Assembly: GCA_963772225.1 (NCBI GenBank)
Contig: CAVYWD010000002.1
Location: forward strand, 2,604,001 to 2,668,000
Direction of reading: 5' to 3'
Length of the DNA: 64,000 bases
From: CAVYWD01 sp963772225
Lineage (GTDB): Bacteria > Myxococcota > Myxococcia > Myxococcales > UBA5297
Part shown: positions 8,913-16,060 of the stretch, piece after piece
Numbering within the stretch: the first letter of the stretch is position 1
Layout of the letters: every line of letters begins with the position of its first letter
Translations under genes and position numbers: made by a program
Notes under the pieces: generated by a model
What the model saw: only the letters and a program-made list of their open reading frames with translations
Database searches by the model: none
What the model was told of the DNA's origin: nothing

Positions 8913-8995
8913 GGTTTCACGCGCTTTGGAGCAGCGAGGCGAAAGTATGGCCGCGAAGGCGCCGCGCGGCAAGGCCTACGGGCGATGGCGCCCAT

Positions 8996-9856
8996 TCAGG
9001 CCTTCTGCCAGCTCATGCGGAGGTGCAGGATGCCGCAGTCGGCGTAGGCCCGATACATCTGCTCGTGGACGCCGAGGGAGCGCCGCAGCCGCTCCTCGTC
9101 GGCGCCGCCCGGGGGCGATTCCTCCAAGAGGCGCCGGGTCCAGGCGAGGTCGAGCGGCCAGAACCCGGCGGTGCGCTCGTTGAGGGACTCGACCGCGAGC
9201 AGCTCGAGGCCGGCCTCTTTCGCCGCGCGGTCATACTCCTCGCGCGGGCCGACGCGGGTCTTCCAGTGCGGGTCGAGGAAGTCGGCGATCTCGGGGCGGC
9301 CCCGGAGCGTGTCGACGATGAAGACCCGGCCCTTGGGGCGCAGCAGCCGGGCGACGCGCGGGAACCAGCGGCGCCGGTCGAAGTAGCTCGCCGCCTCGAT
9401 GGAGACGACCGCGTCGAAGCGCTCCTCGCCGGGAACTTCTTCCGCGTTGCAGACCAGCGGTGAGACCCGCTCGGCGACGCCTGCGTCCTGGGCGAACCGC
9501 GACACCCGGGGCGCGTGCGCCGCGATGTTCGTGACCGCGCAGACTCGGGCGCCGAAGCGCTGGGCCCAGAAGAGCGCGCCGCCGCCGAGCCCACACCCGG
9601 CGTCGAGCACGTCGCCCGACAGATACCGCGCGGCGTCCCAGGCGGCCGCCGACTCCTCCAAGAGCGTCTCCTGCGCGCCGACCAGGAGCCCCCGAAGCTC
9701 GGCGCAGGAGCGGCCCTGGGGCGGCGGTTCCAGGAACACGCCGGAGTGGTAGTGGACGCGCGGGCCCGGGCCGTACTTGCGCAGCACCGGCTCGGTCCTC
9801 GCTTCGTAGAAGGCGACGACTTCCGCGCCGCGCGAGCGCTCGCCGGTCTCTTTCAT
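8996..9856 (-). CDS. SAM-dependent methyltransferase of the putative isoprenoid/peptide cluster
   Basis: Class I methyltransferase of 286 residues. The SAM-binding motif I is VLDAGCGLGGGALFWAQRFG at about residues 90-110; NAEEVPGEERFDAVVSIEAA gives motifs II and III. The N-terminal lead AFYEARTEPVLRKYGPG resembles the layout of sterol and isoprenyl-diphosphate C-methyltransferases, which also begin with a short tyrosine-rich helix before motif I, but I cannot assign a substrate. Its start overlaps the stop of the ComQ-like gene by 4 bases, so it is translated with it. It could methylate the isoprenoid, the small upstream protein, or a product of both. Confidence 0.75.
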   Translation of the reverse strand: MKETGERSRGAEVVAFYEARTEPVLRKYGPGPRVHYHSGVFLEPPPQGRSCAELRGLLVGAQETLLEESAAAWDAARYLSGDVLDAGCGLGGGALFWAQRFGARVCAVTNIAAHAPRVSRFAQDAGVAERVSPLVCNAEEVPGEERFDAVVSIEAASYFDRRRWFPRVARLLRPKGRVFIVDTLRGRPEIADFLDPHWKTRVGPREEYDRAAKEAGLELLAVESLNERTAGFWPLDLAWTRRLLEESPPGGADEERLRRSLGVHEQMYRAYADCGILHLRMSWQKA

Positions 9857-10575
9857 GGCTCCCTGTCCAAGGCGGGCATGATGGCCGCGAGGCCCGCGCG
9901 GACCGACTGGAGGTCCAGGGGGCGAAGGCGGGCGGCGGCTTCGCGGGCCCAGGCCACGAGGCCGCGCCGGTCCTCGGGCGAGAGCGCCGTCGCGCGCGGG
10001 TCATTCGAAGTGAGGTCCATGGCGACTTGGCCAGCCGCGCCCAGGTCGGTCCCGATGCGGGCCGCGTCTTTCGAGAGCGGAGTGCCCGCCCAGAGGAGCC
10101 GCAGGTAGGCCGCGTACTGGCCCCCGGCGATCCCCAGCGCCACGTCGCGCGCGAGCTCGAAGGTCCAGGAGGACGTGCGGACCTCGCGCTGCTGTTGGCA
10201 GGCGCCCCGCACCAGCTCGGCCGCCGCCGCCTGGAGGTCTTCTCGGGGTATCGAGGTTCCGAGCAGCACGTCGAAGACGAGGTTCTGAAGAATGAACTGC
10301 GCCCCCGGCGCGGCGCGCGCCGGCAAGTAGGTGCAATCGCCGTCGGCCACGTCGTCTGCCAAATTGCCCGCCGCGAAGATGAAGAATACCGCGGTTCCGC
10401 GGGCGAGGAGCTCCTCCCGAGGAAGGCCGGAGTCCAGGCCCGCGAGGTAGACGAATTCAAGCGGGCCGCCGCGGGTTGCCTCCAACGCCGCTGCCAAGTC
10501 GCGCTCTGCCTGTTCAGGCAAGGCGCGGGCGCGGAGTTGGCGCAAAGCTGTCTGAAAGATGAGGCCGCCGCTCAC
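9853..10575 (-). CDS. Class I isoprenoid synthase homologue, ComQ-like
   Basis: All-alpha isoprenyl-diphosphate synthase fold. The first aspartate motif is intact in GNLADDVADGDCTYLP (about residues 71-86). The second is weak (AAGQVAMDLTSNDPRA), a form like the GQ..ND seen in ComQ-type prenyltransferases rather than a canonical DDxxD. I chose a GTG at 10575, giving 240 residues with the first aspartates near residue 74. The frame is open to a TTG at 10710, which would run through the hairpin at 10618-10648 and overlap the upstream gene; that extension looks non-protein-like. ComQ prenylates and processes the ComX pheromone, and this gene likewise lies next to a small protein and a histidine kinase. 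Confidence 0.65.
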   Translation of the reverse strand: MSGGLIFQTALRQLRARALPEQAERDLAAALEATRGGPLEFVYLAGLDSGLPREELLARGTAVFFIFAAGNLADDVADGDCTYLPARAAPGAQFILQNLVFDVLLGTSIPREDLQAAAAELVRGACQQQREVRTSSWTFELARDVALGIAGGQYAAYLRLLWAGTPLSKDAARIGTDLGAAGQVAMDLTSNDPRATALSPEDRRGLVAWAREAAARLRPLDLQSVRAGLAAIMPALDREP

Positions 10576-10617
10576 AGCTGTGCTCTGCTCTTGTTGCTGG
10601 TCAAGCCCCACAGCGCG

Positions 10618-10648
10618 CTGCTCGCCTTGCAGTCTGCAGGGCGAGCAG
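10618..10648 (-). repeat. Strong hairpin between the small-protein gene and the ComQ-like gene
   Basis: CTGCTCGCC and GGCGAGCAG form a perfect 9 bp stem, with an inner TGCA-GTC-TGCA stem stacked in the loop. There is no T-run, so it may stabilise the upstream message, act as a weak terminator, or separate the expression levels of the small protein and the enzyme. Confidence 0.6.
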
Positions 10649-10670
10649 GTCGCTGAGGTTCCGATGAATT

Positions 10671-11009
10671 CTAGAGCACGAAAGGCACGGCGCCGTAACC
10701 AACCGAGCAATTCACTTCATTGGCTTCGCGAAGCGTTCGGCCGGCCTTCTCGTCCAGCTCGGCCACGACCTTCGCGTTGCCGGGGCGCGTTACCTTCACT
10801 TCGACCGACCCGCCCGCCAAGACGTGGTGGAGCGCCTCGAGCACTGGCACCAGCTCGGCGCTGACCGACTGATGTCCAATTCCCCCTTCGAGGGCGCCCA
10901 GGCGGTGCAGCTCGCGCAAGTAATCGAGGCCAGACAACGTCACCTGCTGGCTGACGACATGCGCGACTTCAGACTGGGGATTGAGCTTCACGACATTGTC
11001 ATGCGCCAT
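10671..11009 (-). CDS. Small protein of 112 aa, possible precursor peptide
   Basis: No family recognised. The ATG is preceded by a strong GGAGGA site 6 bases upstream, so this gene is probably well expressed. The protein is soluble-looking (MAHDNVVKLNPQSEVAHVV at the N-terminus), with a predicted helical middle (DYLRELHRLGALEG; AELVPVLEALHHVLAGG) and a short beta-like stretch (SVEVKVTRPG). It has one cysteine, residue 101, in the C-terminal tail CSVGYGAVPFVL, and no tryptophan. It lies between a histidine kinase and a ComQ-like prenyltransferase homologue, the position ComX takes in comQXP, so a modified signalling precursor is possible. It could equally be an unrelated small protein. Confidence 0.7.
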   Translation of the reverse strand: MAHDNVVKLNPQSEVAHVVSQQVTLSGLDYLRELHRLGALEGGIGHQSVSAELVPVLEALHHVLAGGSVEVKVTRPGNAKVVAELDEKAGRTLREANEVNCSVGYGAVPFVL

Positions 11010-11049
11010 GGTGCTTCCTCCAGGCTTACTGAGGGAAATGAGAACGCCA

Positions 11050-11095
11050 CGGGTATATTAGACCAGAGCCAAGCACCGAGGCCATCAACCTGGAG
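11050..11095 (-). promoter_or_regulatory. Promoter-like region of the small-protein gene
   Basis: On the minus strand a TAATAT box (forward 11055-11060) stands about 45 bases upstream of the start, with TTGATG and TGGCCT as imperfect -35 choices. It falls in the 152-base gap after the kinase gene, suggesting transcription independent of the kinase. Confidence 0.35.
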
Positions 11096-11161
11096 TACGA
11101 GCGCGTACACTGTCCGGCAGCGGGCGTTTGGCGTGCCAAGAGTCGTCCAAGAGATAAAGTG

Positions 11162-12520
11162 TCAGCTCGCCTGCTGGCTTTGCTCGGCAGGCGCTGCCGG
11201 AAACTCGACGACCACCTTCGCGCCGCCGGTGGGCGGATTGGAGCGGACGATGCTGCCGTCGCTGGCGGCGACGAGCTGCTCCACGCCGTGCAGCCCTAGC
11301 CCCGTGCCGTGCTGCTTGGTGCTGACGAATGCGGGCGCCGCGCCCTCGAGCAGGTATTGGGGGAAGCCGCAGCCGTCGTCGCGGATCTCCAGACGCACGA
11401 CTCCGTCCTGCGGGCCGACGGTGAGCCACACGCGCTTGGCCGTGGTTTTTCCGTCGCCTTCGCAGGCGTTGATGAGCAGGTTCTCGACGATGCGGTGGAC
11501 GCTGACCGCGCCGCCGCGGATGAGGGCCACGGCCGGCTGCGGAGCGATCTCCATGGACACGTCGACGCCGGGGAAGCGCGCGCGGACGCCGAAGACCACC
11601 GTCCGCGCCAGCGGCCCGACCTCGACGGACTGTCGCTTCGATTCGGCCGCCGAGTTCCGGCTGATGCGGCGCAGGTCCTCGAAGCCCGCCGAGAGCATCT
11701 CCAGCGAGCGCTGGATGTCGAGGATGGCCTCGTGCACCTCTTCCCCCGAGGAGCTCGCATCTCCCCCAAGCGCCAGGATCTGCGTATTGCAGACGGCGGC
11801 GGTCATGGCGTTGCGCATGTCGTGGTTCCACTGCGCCACTTGCTCCAGCGAGCCCGCCAGGCGGTCGGCGCGCAGCGAGTGCTCCCACACGAGCTGCGCC
11901 TGGATGGTGGAGCGCAGCTGCTCGGACTCGGTGCGGGTCCGTTCGCTCTCCGCCGCGTAGCCGCCCATCAGGGTCGCCCCCAAGGCCGAGACGGGGCCTA
12001 TCACCGCCAGGACGGCGATGTGCTCCTTGTCGGGCGACAGCGCGATGCCGACGACCGAGACGACGAGCGTCGCCGACGCCACGAACGGATGCCTCAGGCT
12101 GGAGCGGTAGACGTAGCCGTGCACCGCGGCGACCACCAGGATCCAAGACGCGAAGAGGACGGCGCCGAAGAGCGTGGAGTCGACGACCAGGCTCACGCCG
12201 AAGAGCTGCAAGAGCGCGGACTGCAGGATGACCAGCATGGCCACGGCTCTCATCTTCCGCCGGCGGAGCTGGCGCAGAGAGATGAAGTCCACGAGCGCCG
12301 CGCTGAAGAAGATGGCGAGCGGAGGCCAAGGGTCGATCAAGAAGAGGTGCTTCGAAAACGGGATCCAGGCGGCCACCGCGATGCACCCGACGGCCACCGC
12401 AGCGGCTGCGGCCCAGCCCTTCGGACTTGCCAGCTCGGTGAAGACCTTCTCGGGCGGCAATCGCCGCGTCCACTCGTCGAAGCGCTCGCGGACGGTGCTG
12501 AGCACGGGAGCTCGAGGCAT
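11162..12520 (-). CDS. Membrane sensor histidine kinase of the ComQ-like cluster
   Basis: Two-component kinase of 452 residues. Residues 35-190 hold about six transmembrane helices (AAAAAVAVGCIAVAAWIPF first) with almost no extracytoplasmic domain, so any signal is probably sensed within the membrane, as for ComP-like and other peptide- or lipid-sensing kinases. The phospho-acceptor box is QWNHDMRNAM with histidine 233. The ATPase domain has an N-box (NLLINACEGDGK), DDGCGFP and GTGLGLHG. No response-regulator gene is adjacent on this strand. It is the first gene of the group running to 8996, followed after 152 bases by the small-protein gene. Confidence 0.85.
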   Translation of the reverse strand: MPRAPVLSTVRERFDEWTRRLPPEKVFTELASPKGWAAAAAVAVGCIAVAAWIPFSKHLFLIDPWPPLAIFFSAALVDFISLRQLRRRKMRAVAMLVILQSALLQLFGVSLVVDSTLFGAVLFASWILVVAAVHGYVYRSSLRHPFVASATLVVSVVGIALSPDKEHIAVLAVIGPVSALGATLMGGYAAESERTRTESEQLRSTIQAQLVWEHSLRADRLAGSLEQVAQWNHDMRNAMTAAVCNTQILALGGDASSSGEEVHEAILDIQRSLEMLSAGFEDLRRISRNSAAESKRQSVEVGPLARTVVFGVRARFPGVDVSMEIAPQPAVALIRGGAVSVHRIVENLLINACEGDGKTTAKRVWLTVGPQDGVVRLEIRDDGCGFPQYLLEGAAPAFVSTKQHGTGLGLHGVEQLVAASDGSIVRSNPPTGGAKVVVEFPAAPAEQSQQAS

Positions 12521-12785
12521 CAGGCCGCGAGGCCAGCGGGAGGTCGTGAGACATGTCCCGGCGCGGCGACTCGCTGCAGGCCCATGGAAGTTACCTCGCG
12601 CTCGTGTTGCTGGCTTCTCTCGGTCGGCCCGAAAGAGACCAAAAACGGAGGCAGTCTACTCCATTTGGGCGGCCGCAAGCTGCTTTTTGCTTTCCTTCTC
12701 GCCGATGTGCGCGGCTGGGTCCCGGGTGAGGGATTTGCGGGCGCGCCGCGCCGGCCATGCCCACCGTCAGCATCGCCCCGACCCG
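12521..12785. other. Divergent intergenic region, no gene seen
   Basis: Non-coding stretch between the divergent histidine kinase and the PagL-like gene. It presumably holds both promoters, but I cannot place -35/-10 elements with confidence. Confidence 0.4.
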
Positions 12786-13358
12786 ATGACACCGCTCGTC
12801 CTCGCCCTTTCGCTATTCGCCGCGGCGCCCCTGTCCTCGGCGCCTGGAACGGAGGAGCGAGCGGCGGGGCGCGACTCGCTCGACAAGGGGAGCTCGTTCG
12901 CGAGCCTCTCGGCTTCGTGGACCGTCTCCGGCGGCGAGCACCTCGCGCAGGGGCACCTGGGGCTCGGCCATTTCCTCTTCCGGCGCTTCTCGCTCGAGCT
13001 CGACCTGGTGGGCGGCTGGGTGGACTACGGACCGAAGCGCGGCCCCACGGCGCGCACCTGGCTCTTCGGCCCCGACGCGCTCGCGCGCTATCACGCGCTC
13101 CGGCTGGGGCCGCTGTCCCTCTACGGGGACGTGGGAGCCGGGATGCGCCTGTTCGGGAGCGACTTCCCGCTCCGCGGCACGCGCTTCAACTTCGCCCTGC
13201 AGACCGGGCTCGGCGTACAGGTGAGGGTCGTCGGTCCGCTCGGGGTCGCCGCCGGAGCGCGCTATTTCCACATCTCGAATTCCAGCCTCGCCGGCACCAA
13301 CCACAACCCGGGCCACAACGCCACGCAATTCTACGGCGGCCTGGTGTGCGCGTTCTGA
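12786..13358 (+). CDS. PagL-type lipid A 3-O-deacylase / acyloxyacyl hydrolase family
   Basis: Predicted outer-membrane beta-barrel of 190 residues with an N-terminal signal peptide (MTPLVLALSLFAAAPLSSA). The C-terminal segment AARYFHISNSSLAG followed by TNHNPGHNATQFYGG carries the His-x-Ser-Asn and Asn-Pro-Gly features of PagL, whose His/Ser pair hydrolyses the 3-O acyl chain of lipid A, and it ends in phenylalanine as barrel proteins do. Alternating hydrophobic strands fill the rest. The ATG is the one that opens the signal peptide; the frame is open further upstream without support. It lies alone, divergent from the kinase and convergent with the next methyltransferase. Confidence 0.75.
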   Translation: MTPLVLALSLFAAAPLSSAPGTEERAAGRDSLDKGSSFASLSASWTVSGGEHLAQGHLGLGHFLFRRFSLELDLVGGWVDYGPKRGPTARTWLFGPDALARYHALRLGPLSLYGDVGAGMRLFGSDFPLRGTRFNFALQTGLGVQVRVVGPLGVAAGARYFHISNSSLAGTNHNPGHNATQFYGGLVCAF

Positions 13359-13424
13359 GCGGCGAGCGCGGCGCCCCAGTTTCGAATCGATTGATTTCTC
13401 GTGGCTTCGGCGCGGACCGAAGGC

Positions 13425-14048
13425 TCACGCCTTGCGCGCCACCGCGAGGAACAGGGGATAGCGCCGAATTCCCTGCGGGGTTTCCTTCGCGATCTCGTGG
13501 GGCGTGGAGAGGCTCGCGCCCGTGAAGCCCGCCCGCGCGAGGCGCGCCGACAGGTCCGCGCGGTCGAATCCCAGGTGGCCGGTGAAGCCCGGGCCGTGAA
13601 AGCTGCCGTCCTCGCGGTCCAGGTCGCACACGCAGACGCTCCCGCCGGAGGCCGTGAGCGTGAAGAGCTTCGCGAGCAGGCCGTCCACGTCCGCGACGTG
13701 GTGGAGGGTCAGGAGCGTGCAAATGACGTCGAACCGCTCGCCCGGAAGGTCGTCGCGCGCGAGGTCGAGCTGAAGAGCCCGCATGTTCGCCGCGCCGAGC
13801 GCGAGGATCTTCTCGCGCGCCACCGCCGTCATCTCCGCCGAGGCGTCGGCGAGCGCCACCGACGCGACTTGCGGCTGCAGCGCGAATCCCAAAAGCCCCG
13901 TCCCGCTCCCGTACTCCAGGACGCGGGCGGTCGAGAGCGAGGGGACCTGGGCGGCGATGGCCTTCGCCACGCGCTCTGCCCGCTCGGTCTTCACGGGGTC
14001 GTCCCACGTCCGGGCCTTGGCATCGAAGTTCTCAACGTACTCGCTCAT
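13425..14048 (-). CDS. Class I SAM-dependent methyltransferase
   Basis: Methyltransferase of 207 residues of the UbiE/Methyltransf_11 kind. Motif I is VLEYGSGTGLLGFALQPQV; motif II is RFDVICTLLTLHHVADVDGL, with acidic SVALADASAEM between. The start at 14048 (MSEYVENFDAKARTWDD) has AAGGAG about 10 bases upstream. The C-terminus (TPQGIRRYPLFLAVARK) is typical of small-molecule methyltransferases annotated only by family. No operon partner: the upstream gene is 300 bases away and the downstream one is convergent. The substrate is unknown. Confidence 0.85.
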   Translation of the reverse strand: MSEYVENFDAKARTWDDPVKTERAERVAKAIAAQVPSLSTARVLEYGSGTGLLGFALQPQVASVALADASAEMTAVAREKILALGAANMRALQLDLARDDLPGERFDVICTLLTLHHVADVDGLLAKLFTLTASGGSVCVCDLDREDGSFHGPGFTGHLGFDRADLSARLARAGFTGASLSTPHEIAKETPQGIRRYPLFLAVARKA

Positions 14049-14353
14049 TTTCGGGCATCTCCTTGGGGCCACAGTACTCGCGCAACCTGCGCTGCGCGAA
14101 GGACGAAAGCTCCCCGAGCCGCCGCGGGGGCCGACGGGTCTGAGCCGCGGGAATGCGCCGTGGCGTCGCGCTCGCAGACCGCGAGGGCGCCGAAACGCCG
14201 GGAGCCCGCTTCGCTGCGCGACGGCTTTGACCTTCTCGGGCTCGCTGGAGAAAGGCGCGCGCCATGAGTCGGTATCGCTGGGACTCGAACGCCTTCGTGG
14301 AAGGGGCCATCGGCTACGCCGTCGTCCCCTGAGGCGGCGCGGGGGCTCGGCGC
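14049..14353. other. Intergenic stretch, no gene seen
   Basis: About 300 bases between the methyltransferase and the hybrid kinase, both on the minus strand. No reading frame with a start signal, repeat or hairpin that I can support. Confidence 0.4.
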
Positions 14354-16060
14354 CTACAGCACGGCTTCGGGGACCTGCTCCGACTCGAGCGACGGGCTCT
14401 CGGCCAAGAGCTGCTCCAGGTTCTCCGGGCTCGCAGGCACCGGCAAGTGGCGGTCGAATCCCGCTTCGAAGGCGCGCTGCAGCTCCTGCGGAGGGGCGAG
14501 GTCGCCCATGGCCACGAGGTAGGCGGTCTTCAACTCTTGGTCGCTGCGAAACGCCCGCGCGACTCGGCAGCCGTCCATCTCGGGCAGTTCGAGGCGACAG
14601 AACACCAATTGGGGACGAAAGTGGCCCGCCAGCTCGAGGCCGGTGTGGCCGCTCTGGGCCAACCTCACGCAGTGGCCGTCCCGCTCCAACGTCTCCGCCA
14701 GGCTGCGCGCCTCGCCCTCGCGATCCTCGATCACCAGCACGCGATAGAGCGGTGCCGGTTTCAGGCTCGGTCGAGGGGCCGCTCCGGCCGGCGCTTCCTC
14801 GAGCGGGAGGCGGACCGTGAACTCGGAGCCTCTCCCGAGGCCGTCGCTGATCGCCGAGACCCGACCCTCGTGGAGCTCGACGAGGCCTCGGACCATGGCG
14901 AGCCCCAGGCCGAGGCCGCCGCGGGAGCGCTCGACGGTGTTGGGCCCCTGGCTGAAGGGCTCGAACAGCCGGTCGCGGAGCTCGGGGGCGATGCCGACGC
15001 CGTTGTCGCGCACGCTGATGACGGCGGCCAGGCTCTCGCGGCGCAGGCCGACCTCCACCTGGCCTCCGCGCGGCGTGAACTTCTCCGCGTTCCCGAGGAG
15101 ATTGCCTATCACCTGGACCAGGCGCGAGGGGTCGGCGTGGACGAAGAGCGGCTCGGACCCGAGGGCCGTCGAGAGCCGCACGCCGCTCGCCTCGAAGCTC
15201 GCTCGATGGTCGTCCACCGTGCGCCGCGCGAGCTCGCAGAGGTTCGTCCGCTCGCGCTGGAGCCGGACCTTCCCGGAGGCGATGCGGGTGACGTCGAGCA
15301 GGTCGTCCACGATGCGGGTCAGCTGGCCGACCTGTCGGTTCATGACCGCATAGGCGCTCTGGGCCTGCGGCCCACCGGGCTGGGCGCGCTGGAGCACGAA
15401 GAGGCTGTTGCGGATGGGCGCCAAAGGATTGCGCAGCTCGTGGGAGAGGGCCGCGAGGAAGGAGTCCTTGTTGCGGGCCTCGGATCGCAGCGCTGCCTCG
15501 GCGTGCACCCGCCGGGTGATGTCCTCGACGCCGACCAGGGCGGTCGCGGGCGGGCCTTGGTAGGCGCCGGCGGTGAGGTGGAGCTCGCGCTGGGCGGTCC
15601 CTTCCCCGCCGAGGCCGAGCTCACAGGTCTTGCTCGACGGCTCGCCGCTCGCGCCCTCGACCAGCACCCGCGTGAGGAATTCGCGAAAAGTCTGGCGATG
15701 CTCCTCGCGCAAAAAGGCCGAGAAACGCCGGCCGATGACCTTGCTTCGCGGTAAGCCGAGGAGCCGAGCGGCGGCCAGGTTCGCCTCGGAGATGATCTCG
15801 TCGCCGGCGATGGCGAAGTAGCCGATGGGCGCGAATTCGAAGAGCTCGGTGTAGCGCTGCAGCGCCGTCTCGACCTCGTGCCGCGCCGAGCGCAGCTCTT
15901 CGTTCTGGATCTCCAGCTCGATCTGGTGGACGCCCAGCTCGTGGAGGAGGCGCAGGGCGTCGGCATTGAGGCCGGGCGGCGACTCGGCCTTTCGCTTCTT
16001 GATCCGCTCCTCGGCGCGTCGCCGCAGCTCGTCGGTCGCGGAGGGCCGGTTCTTCTTCAT
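14354..16060 (-). CDS. PAS hybrid histidine kinase with degenerate receiver domain
   Basis: Cytoplasmic sensor kinase of 568 residues. Domains in order: basic coiled-coil (about 10-65), PAS (70-190, LFEFAPIGYFAIAGDEIISE), HisKA (205-270, FLAALSHELRNPLAPIRNSL), HATPase (315-425, RDNGVGIAPELRDRLFEPFS, GGLGLGLAMVRGLVELHEG), then a receiver-like domain (445-555). In the receiver the phospho-acceptor aspartate position reads VFCRLELPEMDG, arginine replacing aspartate, and the conserved lysine is valine (HLPVPAS). Phosphotransfer to it is therefore unlikely. The start overlaps the stop of the CheB-CheR-PAS gene as ATGA, so the two form one operon and probably one signalling unit. Confidence 0.9.
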   Translation of the reverse strand: MKKNRPSATDELRRRAEERIKKRKAESPPGLNADALRLLHELGVHQIELEIQNEELRSARHEVETALQRYTELFEFAPIGYFAIAGDEIISEANLAAARLLGLPRSKVIGRRFSAFLREEHRQTFREFLTRVLVEGASGEPSSKTCELGLGGEGTAQRELHLTAGAYQGPPATALVGVEDITRRVHAEAALRSEARNKDSFLAALSHELRNPLAPIRNSLFVLQRAQPGGPQAQSAYAVMNRQVGQLTRIVDDLLDVTRIASGKVRLQRERTNLCELARRTVDDHRASFEASGVRLSTALGSEPLFVHADPSRLVQVIGNLLGNAEKFTPRGGQVEVGLRRESLAAVISVRDNGVGIAPELRDRLFEPFSQGPNTVERSRGGLGLGLAMVRGLVELHEGRVSAISDGLGRGSEFTVRLPLEEAPAGAAPRPSLKPAPLYRVLVIEDREGEARSLAETLERDGHCVRLAQSGHTGLELAGHFRPQLVFCRLELPEMDGCRVARAFRSDQELKTAYLVAMGDLAPPQELQRAFEAGFDRHLPVPASPENLEQLLAESPSLESEQVPEAVL

